NCBI GenBank assembly: GCA_900660155.1
Contig: CABFPE010000278.1
Span: forward strand, 42,944-106,943
Direction: 5' to 3'
Source: Hofstenia miamia
Taxonomy: Eukaryota; Xenacoelomorpha; Acoela; Hofsteniidae
DNA length: 64,000 bases
Shown here: positions 1-10,871 of the stretch, in pieces
How the letters are laid out: each line of letters begins with the position of its first letter
Numbering within the stretch: the first letter of the stretch is position 1
Notes under the pieces: generated by a model
Databases searched by the model: none
What the model saw: the letters and a program-made list of their open reading frames with translations, nothing else
Told to the model about the DNA's origin: nothing
Program-made: the position numbers and the translations under genes

Positions 1-359
1 TAAACAATTATTCTTCACGTTTTGAGGTGATGGGTATTAATGTATCAATTGTATTTAGAGAATAGAAATGGTAATAAACATTATATTTTATAGCCTAATA
101 TACACTAGTTTTAAATTTAAAATTCCAAGGTTAAAAACTGATTTTATAAAAAAATGTAAAAAATTGCTCAAAAACCTATTGGTACATAGTTTAAAAAGGG
201 GCATAACTGAATACGGGTATGACTTCAGTTTTTCTTACCCCTGGCCGTAAAAGCCTGAATTTCTAAAAAACACGTTTTTTCTTATCAAAATCAATAGAAA
301 AGAGTAAAAAGGTATTGAAAACTGATTATTGTTAGAAACCTACATATATACTACCCTGC
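1..359. other. AT-rich stretch left of the LINE, unassigned
   Basis: No protein domain, terminal repeat or RNA gene is recognisable here. The sequence is AT-rich with frequent stops in all frames. It may be the 5' part of the LINE that follows, or the target into which that LINE inserted. A 60-codon open frame at 68-250 has no recognisable motif, and I do not consider it a gene. Confidence 0.4.
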
Positions 360-372
360 TATTCTTTACTAC

Positions 373-759
373 TTGCTCAAGCTACATCTTGCTCTTCTCA
401 ACAATTGTACCTATCTGAAAAAGACCTACAGCAAATCACTCTCTACAAACTTCTTAATTGATCTTAAAATAAGGTTCATTTTTTCTATTTTAATAGTGTA
501 TGTAATATTATTTGCACACTACAAGTATTCACATTTAGTAGCCCCAACTAACCTTTCAATAAATTTTCAATGCAGGAAAAAGATTGTTTTAAACAAAAAT
601 CTCAATTTATTGATAGAAACCATAAAATTTAATGTTAGTTTATTCATTGTTGAAACACTTCAGAATCTCATTAATATAATACTTATAATTTCTGGAGACA
701 TAGAACTGAATCCCGGGCCTGTTTATACTGATGATAAACTGACAAATATCAAAGACTGA
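373..759 (+). pseudogene. LINE N-terminal segment ending in a 2A-like peptide
   Basis: This is a 128-codon open frame. Its C-terminal third contains a hydrophobic run followed by the motif GDIELNPGP (codons for DIELNPGP at 697-720), then nine residues to the stop. D-(V/I)-E-x-N-P-G-P is the canonical 2A ribosome-skipping motif, in which the ribosome fails to form the Gly-Pro bond and releases two separate products. Seen: a perfect match to all invariant positions. Known: such peptides occur at the N-terminus of the LINE protein upstream of the endonuclease. Inferred: the intact parent separated a leader or ORF1-like product from the endonuclease-RT. The preceding 100 residues are basic and show no named domain. 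The true start is not determined. Confidence 0.8.
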
Positions 760-779
760 AAATTTTTATAAAATACGTA

Positions 780-1345
780 GTGTACCTAAATGTAAGGAGT
801 TTATCAGCTAACAAAAACGAATTTTTTCATATTGCTAGACAAATTGAAAAAATACTATTTTTGCTTTTACAGAAATGTGGCTTTCTGATTGTGATAACAA
901 ATGCTATAACCCCGATCCATCTTATTTCAACATGTTTTCAAAAAATAGAACTGGCAGAGGAGGTGGTCTGATGTTATTAATTCCTAAATTTATTAAACCC
1001 TAAAGCAAGATTGGATTTAGAAATTGAAGACAATCGATTTGAAAGTCTATGGGTAGAATTTTCTTCCTTAACTTTAAATAATTAAACTGAATTAATTAAT
1101 GTTAGCTATAATCCTAACAAAAATCTATTACTTCATTTTTTTGAACACAAGAAGCTGGAACTAGATGTTGCTATAAATGAAAATAAATCTATAAATATTC
1201 TGGGTGGCTTTAATGCTAACTTCTTTACGAAATATGAGTTAGAAAAATCTATAACATATGCAATGAATATTGTCTAAAGATAGTAAGTGACAGCATTTCT
1301 ACTAGGAATAATAATTTAATTGACTACTTCCTAACTGATACTACT
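780..1345 (+). pseudogene. LINE apurinic (APE-type) endonuclease remnant
   Basis: The first residues, YLNVRSLSANKNEF, match the start of APE-type LINE endonucleases (consensus N-x-R-S-L-x-x-K). Weaker matches follow: a TEMWLSD-like block near 870-900 and a glycine-rich GRGGGLMLLIP block near 950-990. In active elements this domain nicks target DNA to prime reverse transcription. Several stops interrupt the frame before 1345, and the C-terminal catalytic SDH box is visible just downstream as FSDHNLCIY (about 1376-1402). The remnant is therefore nearly full-length but not functional. Confidence 0.7.
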
Positions 1346-1771
1346 TTGAATTTCTGTACTTACGTATTTGGATCATTTAGTGATCACAATTTATGCATTT
1401 ATGTTAGCAATCATTCTCCTAAAACTCCAGCAAGAAAATTTATCTATAAACGGGATTATATGAACTTTTCAGACAAAGAATTCGAAAATTTATTAAAAAA
1501 TGTTGCTTGGGACTGCATGTATACCTTAAAATCAGGGAATGAAATGTTAAAATTTATTGAAAAACAACTCGATTTTGCTTTAACTAAGTTGGCGCCATAT
1601 AGTCAAAAACATGTTACTCAAAAGCTACACTTTGGTTATCAGAATCAACGGGATTCTGCTGAGATTAGGAACCATGTCGCTTATAAGAATCAATTATATC
1701 AATTAGCTCGTGAAACTCTGTGTAATATTAATTGGGGCAATTATTGCGATGCAAGAAAAATTAATTACTAA
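1346..1771 (+). pseudogene. LINE endonuclease C-terminus and linker to RT
   Basis: This open frame of 141 codons begins with the endonuclease C-terminal block (GSFSDHNLCIYV, the SDH motif). It continues into the charged linker usual between endonuclease and reverse transcriptase in CR1/L2 LINEs (tryptophan-rich W-D-x-x, then a basic KN-rich stretch). It continues the same element as the flanking segments. No other domain is seen. Confidence 0.6.
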
Positions 1772-2039
1772 ATTGCACAAGGTTAATCATAGTAAACATG
1801 TAAAACATTATTTTAAAAATTTGTCCAACTCTAAAAATAAATGGAATAATATTTAAAAATTAGTAGGTGTATCACAAAAATCTAATTGTGATTTTGAAGA
1901 AATGAGAATTGGAACTTTGATTTCAAAAAATACGATTGAATACAACTTTTGCAAACCTAGGTAAATTTCATTTTAAATGAACCTCCAAAAAATATTACTG
2001 TTTTAAATAAGCACAAGGTCAATTCTAATACATTTAACT

Positions 2040-2850
2040 TTCATCTGTTAACTTATCATGAGCTGAAGAATATTGTTGCCAAAATTGATTAAAATAAATC
2101 AATAGGATCTAACAGGATACCATACTTCATTATAAAAAACAATTTGCACATATTTGGAGATCATTTACTTTTAGCCTTTAATCAATGTATAATGGATAAT
2201 GAATTCCCTCAAACACTGAAAGATGCTGATATCTCCCCTGTATATAAAAATGGCAATCCACTAGAAGCAACAAATTATCAACCTATTTCAATTACTCATC
2301 CATTTTCATATGAATTTAATGCTGAAAACAAAATTCTCTCAAATAATCAATTTGGATTTTGTATGGGTCACAGTACATTGGATGCTATTTTGTCAATTAT
2401 GGAAAAAATTAAGTTAAATTTGGCACTAAAACAAACATGTATGGTTGCATCAGCAGATTTGAGTAAGGCTTTCAACTCAATGAATTTTCACATTTTGAAA
2501 AAAAAATTATTACAGCAGGGATTTGGAATAAATGCAATAAATTTTATCATGAGCTTTTAGAGAATCACTGACAATGAGTCAGAATAAATAAAGTTTTCTC
2601 TAAGTATGTTCATCTAGATCTAGGATTACCCCAGGATACTGTGTTGGGGCTTATTCTTTTTGCGCTTTATATAAATGATCTATCATTATATACTAAAGAT
2701 TCTATAGTATATCAATATGCCAATGACACTTGTCTTATAAATACAGGAAAAAATGCAATTATATCTACAAAATCTTTGCAAAAGGATGTCGAATCCTTAT
2801 TAAATTATTTCACTCTCAATAAATCAATAAATTAACGTAGATAAAACTCA
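2040..2850 (+). pseudogene. LINE reverse transcriptase remnant
   Basis: Recognisable RT blocks in order: ADISPVYKNGNP (about 2224-2262), NQFGF with an HSTLDAI block (about 2344-2393), a DLSKAFNSMN palm block (about 2458-2487), a GLPQDTVLGLILFALYINDL block (about 2620-2680), and the palm motif YANDT at 2716-2730. The canonical palm motif is Y-x-D-D, and here the first aspartate codon reads AAT (Asn), so the catalytic centre is lost. A frame change and stops lie between the blocks. An adjoining thumb-like region follows to about 3300, with a tail-end open frame at 3342-3536. The order of blocks fits the CR1/L2 group. Confidence 0.8.
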
Positions 2851-3341
2851 GTTTATAATATTTCATCACAGAGACCTCGCTGGAACTTCCAAAAGGATTA
2901 CTCTCACAATTCAAAACACTCTTATACAACAAATGAATTGTGTAAAATACTTAGGAGTTGAGTTAGATAATAATTTTTCTATTCTAAGATTAGGAAGATG
3001 GCCAATTGAGTAAAAATGTTATATCATGTTCGTGATATAGGGAAATGTATCACAAGCAATTGATTAATGCATTTATATTTAGTCATTTCCATTATTGCAG
3101 TTTTCTATTTTATAATCTAACAGCAAAACAAAAGATCTCACTTAGAAAAATTTAGAATTGGACTGTTCACACTCTAAATTACATTCCAAAGCATGAGTCC
3201 ATTAAAATTGAATATGATATTCTTTCTCCCATATATGCTATTGATTTTCAATCATTATGCATCATATATCAGTACTATCATCAACAAGATTCATTAAAGT
3301 TTCTAAACAACTATATTGTTTCTAATAAATGAAGTAAAAAA

Positions 3342-3536
3342 TTGTATAGTATTTTTCTGAGTTCATTTTCATATATTACCACAATGATGTGGATTAATTT
3401 AAGTAAAGTTATTTATAATTCACCCAATTTAAAAAATTTTAAGAAAAGACTTAAAAATTCATTATTACAAATCGAGAACACACTTGGGGAATTAAACATT
3501 ATAGAAAATATACAGTGTGCAAATAATCTATTATAA
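3342..3536 (+). pseudogene. LINE C-terminal tail frame
   Basis: This 64-codon frame ends about 90 bp before the TTA-rich tail. The segment W-I-N-L-S-K-V-I-Y-N-S-P-N-L-x-x-F-K-K-R-L-K resembles the final block of CR1/L2 proteins (YNSLPxxIKxxxSLxxFKKxLK). This places the stop of the original long ORF at about 3534 and the 3' UTR at about 3537-3630. Confidence 0.6.
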
Positions 3537-3627
3537 TTTTGTAAATATATTATATAGTTATTGTGAATGTGTTTTGTTGTTTATAGAACTTTTTATGTAT
3601 TAAGCAAAAAATATATTGCTTTTGACT

Positions 3628-3657
3628 CTTATTATTATTATATTTATTATTATTATC
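3628..3657. repeat. (TTA)n tract at the junction of two LINEs
   Basis: A short run of TTA/ATT triplets, broken by one TATATTT interruption, lies between the 3' end of the plus-strand LINE and the 3' end of the minus-strand RLE LINE. It can be read as the simple tail of either element. A matching tract sits at the other end of the RLE LINE (6210-6235), as expected if that element inserted into a TAA repeat. Confidence 0.85.
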
Positions 3658-3705
3658 CTTGCGTCTCACAGCTTCATGCTGGTATCCCTTCTCAGCTCGG
3701 GGAAC

Positions 3706-4194
3706 TCACCAGTTCCCAGGGAGTCTGAGAGCTTTCCTCAGGACTCTAGCTGTTCCTAACAATGCTGCCTTCTGTGCTACTGCTCCTCCCCACTTTGGTA
3801 CTCCCAACTCCTCCAAGTATCTCTTATGCTTCTTACTCACTGCTCCTAGTGCTCCTACAACTACTGGGACTACTTCAACTTTCTTTAACTTCCACAGCCT
3901 TTCTATTTCCTCTGCTAACTCTCTGTACTTGTCTATCTTCTGTTTCTCATTGCTTTCTACATTTCTGTCCTTTGGTACTGCTATGTCTATCACTGTCCCT
4001 AATCTTTTTTCTTTGTCTACCCCTACTATGTCTGGCCTCCATGCTTCTATCACTTTGCTCATCTGTATGTTGAAGTCCCACAGTATCTTAACCTTCTCAT
4101 TTTCTCTGACGACCTTTGGCTTGTGCTTATACCACTTGTTTCCTGCTTCTAACCCATGCTGCCTGCTCAAACTCCAGTGTACCATTCTTCCCAC
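3706..4194 (-). pseudogene. Restriction-like endonuclease (RLE) domain of R2/R4-group LINE
   Basis: A 162-codon open frame. Residues 31-60 carry ENEKVKILWDFNIQ followed by EAWRPDIVGVDKE, and residues 66-75 carry GTVIDIAVPKD. The RPD...D...K arrangement is the catalytic core of the PD-(D/E)XK-like RLE that cleaves target DNA in R2-group LINEs. The C-terminal block VEVVPVVVGALGAV (about 107-120) and LLGTARVLRKALRL (about 145-158) are signature strings of this family. The domain looks intact over this length. The zinc-knuckle region expected just upstream lies in the disrupted stretch 4195-4490. Confidence 0.9.
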
Positions 4195-4491
4195 CTTGTT
4201 TATCTAATTCCATCCTACTCTAGTATGCTGTCTTTCCTTTACTCTCAGTTCTTATCTTCCTTAACTCCTTAGTGACCTCTAGTAGTGACTATCTAGGTTG
4301 TGCTTCTACATATTCCTTTAGCCCTGGTGCTTCTGCTTCTACAGTTTCCTCCACACTTAGAAGTCCTTTCCTTACTTTATGCCTTGCAATGTACAACCTA
4401 TAAACATCTCCATTTAAGATGAATGCTCTCTCTGTTGCTAGTATCTTCTGGTGTCTCCCTGTCTAATACCCTCAGTTCATTCTTGCTCCAC

Positions 4492-4945
4492 CTAAATATT
4501 GCCTGCCAAATATCTCAACACTGCTATTGCCCATGTATTAATTGCTTTTATACTATTCTGCCCATTCAATTCTGACTTCTGTAGTACCTTCCTTACTCTC
4601 CTCTTGTACTCTTTCCTTAGCCTCATCTTCATTTCCATGTGATCTGTTCTGTCCTTCTCTATCACACCTAAGTACTTGTACCCCTCTTTGATTTCCTCAA
4701 TTTTATCCCCACTGCTCATCCTCAAACCATCTCCATTGATACACTTGCCTCTGCTCTTTGTCACTGTCACACACTTTCCTAATCCAAATTCCAACCCAGA
4801 ATCTCTGCTTGCTTTCTCCAATGTCTCCACTTGCACCTGCAATGCCTTCCTTTAACTTGCATACATCTCTAAGTCATCCATGTACTGCAGGCAACACTTT
4901 GCTCTACCATTCTTCTCCAATGTATACCCTATACCTGTCTTCTTT
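4492..4945 (-). pseudogene. RLE LINE reverse transcriptase, palm to thumb
   Basis: The segment begins with LQYMDDLEMYAS (YMDD at 4874-4885), the RT palm motif in the form usual for R2/NeSL elements. It continues through GLEFGLGKCVTVT and EEIKEGYKYLGVIEKD to a basic KEYKRRVRKVLQ block and KAINTWAIAVLRYLAG. All four blocks stand in the order known from the R4/NeSL/Hero group. An interruption lies upstream of the codons numbered from 4842. The catalytic aspartates are present here, but the whole element is not open. Confidence 0.85.
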
Positions 4946-4991
4946 AACTTTTCTGTGATATGGATTAGGCTAACTATGAAGAGTAGTGGTG

Positions 4992-5928
4992 CTAAGCTGT
5001 CTCCCTGGAATATACCTTGCCTAACATGAAGTTACTTGCCTGACTACTTTCTTTGGGTCGTTCTGTATCAGAAATGTCCACTACCATCCACTCTGGGCAC
5101 CCACTCACCACATGCTCCTCCAATGCTACTGCTAGTCGCTCATGAACACTTGTGAACTTCTTCAGCCAATACCCAAGTAACTTGTCTCTGCTGGGTGCCT
5201 TCCAGTTCTTCATCTTCTTTAGAGCCTCCTTGAACTTTGCAGTTGTGATACCTTCTTCTTGCCTGAATTCCTTCTGTATCTGCACAATCTCTATCACTAT
5301 TTGATCAGTTTCTCATATATTCTCCCAGAAACTTACTGCATCCTCATCTGCTCTAGCTGTAGCCTTTTCTCCTGCATCTAATTCTTTGTAGAATCTTCCT
5401 TCTTGTGTCTCAAACTTCATATTGTCTCTTGCCTGCTTTGCCCTTGCCCTATACTTTCTCAGTTTCTCAGCTTCTGCAACTAATCTCTGCTTAAGCACTT
5501 CTCTTGTAGTTTCTAGACTTCCCCTTACCTACCCTGCAACTGTCCTATATTGCCTTACTTATTCTGATCTTACCTAATTAGGGCCTAATGTTTGCCACTT
5601 TAATCTCAATTCTTCTCTCCCATGCTCACTTTCAGTCTCACTTATCTTCTTGTTGTCTTTTCTTCTTTATGTCCAATCCTACATTCTTCAGCACTTCACC
5701 TGCATAAACTAACCTGTTTATCTCTGTTACAATCCTAGTTTCTATCATTTCTAATACTTTGTTAACATTTGCTGTTTCTACTGCTAAATTGTTACTCTTA
5801 ATGCCTCTTGGTAGTGGCAACATATTTATGTCTTCTATTTCTTTTTTCATCCTTTCCTTGATTGCTGCCTCTGTTTCTACAGCTGTGGTTTCTACTGTTT
5901 CTACCACTTCATTTTCATTTTGCTTCAT
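4992..5928 (-). pseudogene. RLE LINE N-terminal and fingers region
   Basis: Three open stretches (4992-5297, 5313-5498, 5638-5928) belong to the same protein. The most downstream holds KFKEALKKMKNWKAPSRDKLLGYWLKKF, matching the fingers block WKAPGxDxxxxxWLK of this LINE group. The upstream ones hold a basic coiled region (KQRLVAEAEKLRKYRARAKQAR) and an acidic, lysine-rich N-terminal region. The N-terminal zinc fingers typical of full-length copies are not visible, so the element is probably 5'-truncated near 6209. Confidence 0.7.
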
Positions 5929-6209
5929 CTGTTCAGCTCTTCTTTTTCAGTTCTTCTCACCCAGCTTCAACTTTTTGACCTGACCTGCAAACCTTTGCTC
6001 TGTAACTTCTATTCCTGTTTCCTCTTTTTTTCATTCTTCCAACATTCTCTTCCTATACACCCTCTCAGCTGGTCTGCTTCTTTTGTAACACTCCAATGCT
6101 ATCCTGTTCTGCCCATCTGTCCACTTGTGACATTGTCCATGGTCTGTGTGCATCCTATACTGCCACTTCTCAAGTATACACTACCAATTGTGGAGTCTGC
6201 CTGTTGCCA

Positions 6210-6235
6210 GAGATTATTATTATTATTATTATTTA
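6210..6235. repeat. (ATT)n tract at 5' end of the RLE LINE
   Basis: Seven to eight ATT triplets. In the minus-strand gypsy reading this falls in a stretch of asparagine codons in the RT, where related copies in this window encode an N/K-rich loop (NKKVEEG). A short AAT codon run in the gypsy RT may have served as the TAA target for the LINE. Confidence 0.8.
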
Positions 6236-6567
6236 CTAGGAGTTTTATGATGTACTGTTGAAAGGTCACATGCACATTACAAAGGCCAAAGGCCATATAT
6301 AATCATTTGAAGAGTCAATGAGGCATGATAAATGTGGTATTGTGTTGTTTGATTTTCTCATGGAACCTGCCAATATGCTTTACAGAGTTTTGTGGTAGAA
6401 AAGAATTAGTATTTAGTTGCACCATGAAGAATATCATTGATTAGAGGCAAGGGGTAAGTGTCCTTTTTAGTTATATCATGGAACATTCTGAAATTTATAT
6501 ACAGTATTTGTTTTTTAAATAGTTTCATTCACTGATTGTTCTCAGGTATTTATCTTGGAGGTGCTGA

Positions 6568-8820
6568 TGTGGCATCTCCTTCCAGGCCCAACTAAGCACA
6601 AATGAAATCTTTTAATTTGTTCTATGGCCTAAATGGTGGGAAGTGAGCTATTAATGTTCAACCAATTTCTCTGTTTGCTATTGATTAACTGATATGTATA
6701 CCAATTAGTTAACTTAGATTAATGCTTTGGTAATTGTTACTATTTAGGTAACCTCCATCACCAGTTCCATCTGCCTGAGGCCAATCAATCCATTCCATTT
6801 GTATGCTCCAATTCTTTAATAACTCAGCTCAAACCACAAAAAATATGTGTACCATGATTTATTGAAGTGGTGCTAAAAATATTCAAGACACAATTTGACC
6901 TATCTCTGTTGCTTGTAATTACAGTAAATTGCATTTGCATTGCACTTTTCATAACTGCCATACAATAGGCTCCATAACTAGAAATGACACTAGCTGTAAT
7001 ATTATCAAAGAAAATATGAAATAAAAAAACTAAATTCAGTAATAACATAGTGTAGCATCATCCAAAGAAAATCATCAATAAGCTGCAAACATTGAGAAAA
7101 GAGATTAAGATTGAAAAGAAGTTGATTAAATATATTGTAATCAAATCAATTAGTGTTATTTCAGATTTATTTGTAATATGCAACAAAGAAACAACATGTG
7201 TCAAAAAAGAGATATTTGTGTCTGTCAATAAAAATACTTTTTGATTAACTGAGGCTTTCATTATTTTCAGCTGCCATCTTGGCAGAAATTTCAAATTTGA
7301 ATCAACAGGTACTACTTTTGGAAATACTATAAATAGATTGAAAACCATTGTAAGAGTTTGATAAAGAATTTTATTTGGAATTCTTATTTTGTTTCATATT
7401 AATGGTTTGATTATTTAGTACAATGTTAAGCTAATTGAGTGATGTTTAGTAGTGGTCTGGATACATCACAGTGAATGATTCTAGGGTCTCTGTGCCAGAT
7501 CATGAAAGTGCACATATGTTAGGCATAGGGGTTTTTCTCTTGATTAGCCAACTAGCATTTCATTTCTACATGTATTAAATAATTAATTGTCAACAAATGG
7601 TTGGATAACCAAACCCCAGGAAATATCTTAATATTACTTTAGATCCAAATTAATGACCTATAATTGACCAATAAAGTGACCATACATGTAGTAAATTATA
7701 AATGTAGGTTAGAAAGTTGTTTGAATAGAATTCATTTAAATAAGCCAATATATTTTGGTAATGGCTGCATGTAATATTTAATGAACAACTAGTAACAGTT
7801 CAGGTTGCAAATAGATATAACACTTTCACACAATAGAGTCTAAGTTGAGTTGTGTGACGTCTTGAGTAAGCACTGAGCTAATGTAGGGTACACATAAGCT
7901 ATATCAGTTGAGCTGAGAAGTGGCACTCAAGCATTGGAGGGAATAGTGAAACTGGATGTGGAGATCCGCTTCAGGCAGATGCCCATCAGAAGATCATTAT
8001 AGAGATTACCACATGGCTGCGTCACCTAAACAGTGAGCAGTTAATTGTAGGTTACATAAGTTAACAGAAGAAACAGTCAAGCAGTAATAACAAGTAAATC
8101 CCAACCTGCAATAACACAGCTAATGTTATATAGCAACAGTAGATAAACAGTGATAATACCTGGTAGAGGATATTACAATAGTTAAATATTCCAAACTATC
8201 AAATAAATAATTGCAGCTTCCTAACCTACACTTAGTTAACAAAAAGTAATAACAATACAGTCTCATTATTGGTCTAATTATTGTCATTAATTTGGATCTT
8301 AAAATAATATTATATCTCCTATTTTGGCTAATTAGCCTTTCTGAAATTTTTTACTATATGCAAAATGCAATAAATCAATAGCTAGCTAGGCAAACTATAG
8401 AAAACCCCTACTTGTAAATGTAACCTAAGTGCATCTCATAGTCAGGGACAACAAACCTAGAATTATCCCCATCCATGAACTCCAGACCACTACTATGCAC
8501 AAATCACTTAGCTAGACATTGTAATGTAATAATTAAAACCATAAACCAACAAAAAATGTAAAAAATTCTGAAGAATTTAATTCATCACCTTTACACTGAG
8601 TTCATTCTATTTATAGTATTCTTAAAACAAGTACCTTCCTCCGAATTTTGTCAAAACATTTTTTAGAGAGGCAATTGCTCATGCATTTTAACATATATAA
8701 ATCTTATTAAAGTAATTATTTAAATTATTATGATTTGATCTTATTCATTTCTTTTCAATCTTGTTCTTCTTGGTTGAGGAATCAGAGGAATCAGCAGAAT
8801 AATTTGGGGATTATGCTACA
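6568..8820 (-). mobile_element. Solo LTR (minus orientation), interrupted by a second LTR
   Basis: The outer sequence starts TGTGGCAT (6568) and ends ATGCTACA (8820). Both flanks carry the 4-bp duplication CTGA (6564-6567, 8821-8824). The two outer pieces (6568-7050 and 8182-8820) align with the complete LTR at 26523-27687 in the same order and strand. No internal coding region belongs to it, so it is a solo LTR left by recombination. It inserted in the pol region of relic A and was later split by the LTR at 7051-8177. Confidence 0.8.
7051..8177 (+). mobile_element. Solo LTR (plus orientation), nested in the previous LTR
   Basis: It starts TGTAGCATCATCC and ends ATATTACA. The 4-bp duplication ATAG is present on both sides (7047-7050, 8178-8181). 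It is alignable over its length with 20301-21444, and with the reverse complement of 26523-27687. A TATA-like CTATAAATAGA box lies near 7325-7335, in the place expected of an LTR promoter. It is the same LTR family as its host, inserted in the opposite direction, so the locus looks like a giant palindrome. Confidence 0.85.
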
Positions 8821-9988
8821 CTGAGGTACTCTGCAACAATGCTGACAAATTTTATTATCAGGTGTATAAATTTAATTTTTGACACCAATTGCATTTCAAA
8901 TGCTTATTTTTTGTTGTTAAAGATTGCTGCATTTTTGGTAATTACTGACTTTATTTTCTGAATTTGATGCTCATGAAGTTGAGAATGGGTTTCTTATGAC
9001 ACCATTAGGGGAAGTACATTGCCATTTTGGTGTTTTGAGAGTTTACAAGGTAGGAAAGTTTTAGATCTTGACACAATTTTTTCTATGGGTATTCTAATTA
9101 TCATTAGATGGTTCCACTTTACTGAGATTAATTTATCACTTTTATTTAATATTGCCATATCCATCTTTCACTGTTCAGATGTTGTTTAATAATATGATTT
9201 TTTTAATTTATTACATATTGATTTGAGATGATAATCTGTTGTTGTGTTCATTTTTATTTCAATCAACTTCAAGTGGTTTGGCTCAACTTGCAGATGTTCC
9301 AGTAAAAAGAATTTAGAGGAAGCAGCATTTGCTTTCTTAAGTGAGATTTTAATGTTGTTGTCCTATTTTATCACTAGTGTTCAGGATGAGTAGTCAATAA
9401 CACAATTATTTTCTGTGATAAAATCTCAACCAAGTATCATTTCATATGGTAGTGGCTGATTGTGGATATCAATGATGCAGATTTCATGTTGGAATTTGAC
9501 ATGTTGGTTGGTAATTGGGACTATTTGAATGACATCTTTGATGTTGATGTAGTTGCCAGAAGCATTTATGAATGCAATTCTTCCTTTTCCATGTTTTTGC
9601 AACTCTAACCAATTTTGGTTCCACAGGTATCAGCCATTAAAGTAATCAATGCTCCAGTATTTATAGTAGCTTTAGTGTTCACACTATTTATGGTTAATGG
9701 GATTATTTTTCTTTTGAGTCAGTTATTGACAATTAGACACTCCTCATTGCTGTTAAAGGGCCAGTACCCTTGTTAATTTAAAGGTTCATTCTTGCTTTGA
9801 TAAGCTATTTCTTTCACATTATCTGCAGTGTAGAAACCATCTTAACTGATGGTGCAAACAACTGTCTTACAGTCCAGTTTGAGATGCCCTTGTTGGCCAC
9901 ATTGTTGGCATCTGACTTTTTCCATATTTGCATTTTTTTAGATTTTTTAAAGTTGAAGTTGTGTTATTCTCCACACTGAGTTGAATAT

Positions 9989-10871
9989 TCACAATTTGTT
10001 TATTAGAGTGTCTATTGAATCTTCAATCACATTTATTTTTGAAGTGTCCTCTAAATTGAGGTTAAATTCTAGCATGTAAGTAAGAGTATAAGTCCTGTTT
10101 ATAATATTGGCCCTTTTCAATAGATAGTGTAATAGTCTGTTAACCTTTAATATGTATTGTGTTGTATCATCTTCATCATGCATTTTACAACTATATAAAA
10201 GCATACAGTATTGTTTTTTGGTGTTTTTATTATTAAATTGTGCTCCTAGGTATTTAATGAGTTTATCATAATTGATTGTTGAATCTGGTATAAGTTCATG
10301 TAGACCCTGAGCACTTTATCCTTTAGAAAAAATGAGCACAACCAGTTTCAAAAATTATGATCCATTTGGGGAATATCTTAGCAACAGTTCTGATTTTTAC
10401 AGTAAAGTATGGAGATCTTTACATAATTTTTATAAGTTTTTTCCTTGAATTGTCAGGTAGCATGGATTTTCTTTTGTTGATGTTGGTATGAAATGCTTGC
10501 TGTGGTGTTGGCTCACCTAGAGCTGGAATTTTAATAGGAGAGAGTTTCAGCATTTCTCATAATTTTGCCAGTTTTCACAGCATAGCTGCTGGAGTTATTT
10601 TGAATTCTTCTGCTAAGGCAGTAAGAAGAGGCTTTGTGCTGGATTTTATTTAATGGATTTCATTTCATAATTCAACTATTTCATTTTGGAATTTTCTTTG
10701 TTGGGTCTTTAATATATAGGAAATTAGAGTGATTATCCCTTCTTCCATGTTTTCAGTAACATTTTGGGGCATTGGAATAGGTTGCATAATTTGGATTTGT
10801 ATTTCCAAACTTTTGAGTTTTTCTTGCATTTTGATAGTGATGCTTATGAGTTGGCTTTTGTTTTTTGACAT
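9989..10871 (-). pseudogene. gag remnant of relic A
   Basis: Minus-strand open stretches at 10665-10871 and 9989-10204 belong to the gag of relic A. The first starts MSKNKSQ and is a leucine/isoleucine-rich coiled coil (QEKLKSLEIQIQIMQ), which resembles the N-terminal coil of gag in the other gypsy elements of this window. The second contains LKVNRLLHYLLKRANI, resembling the capsid C-terminal block (VERLxKLxxREx) of D and E. A CCHC nucleocapsid knuckle follows at 9866-9912. It is a fossil with several breaks. Confidence 0.6.

Larger units (their letters stand above)
360..3630 (+). mobile_element. CR1/L2-like non-LTR retrotransposon (LINE), decayed
   Basis: The order of parts is that of an APE-type LINE. 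A 2A-like peptide comes first (697-720), then the start of an apurinic endonuclease (from 780), then a reverse transcriptase (about 2040-2850), and a short 3' region ending in a TTA-rich tail near 3628-3657. Stops and frame changes are scattered throughout, so it cannot make a full protein. A 2A peptide directly ahead of the endonuclease is known for CR1, L2 and Rex1-type LINEs. The simple-repeat tail, rather than poly(A), also fits CR1/L2. The left boundary is uncertain. The right end meets the tail of the minus-strand RLE LINE on the same TAA tract. Confidence 0.85.
3658..6209 (-). mobile_element. RLE-type LINE (R2/R4/NeSL group), 5'-truncated and decayed
   Basis: On the minus strand this reads N-terminal segment, reverse transcriptase with a YMDD palm box (4874-4885), then a C-terminal restriction-like endonuclease (3706-4194). 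That order, with the endonuclease behind the RT, defines the R2/R4/CRE/NeSL superclade. About 50 bp after the stop the element ends at the TAA tract (3657), and its 5' end meets another TAA tract (6210-6235). Dong, of the R4 clade, is known to insert in TAA repeats, which makes R4/Dong or a close relative plausible. Only about 2.55 kb remain and several stops are present. It interrupts the reverse transcriptase of gypsy relic A. Confidence 0.85.

Noticed and set aside
3659-4207. A 182-codon plus-strand frame
   Set aside because: It is the complement of the restriction-like endonuclease of the minus-strand LINE and has a biased Ser/Leu/Thr/Phe composition typical of a shadow frame.
7051-8820. 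A foldback DNA transposon or DIRS-like inverted-repeat element
   Set aside because: The two arms are explained better as two solo LTRs in opposite orientation, each with its own 4-bp target duplication (CTGA outside, ATAG inside).
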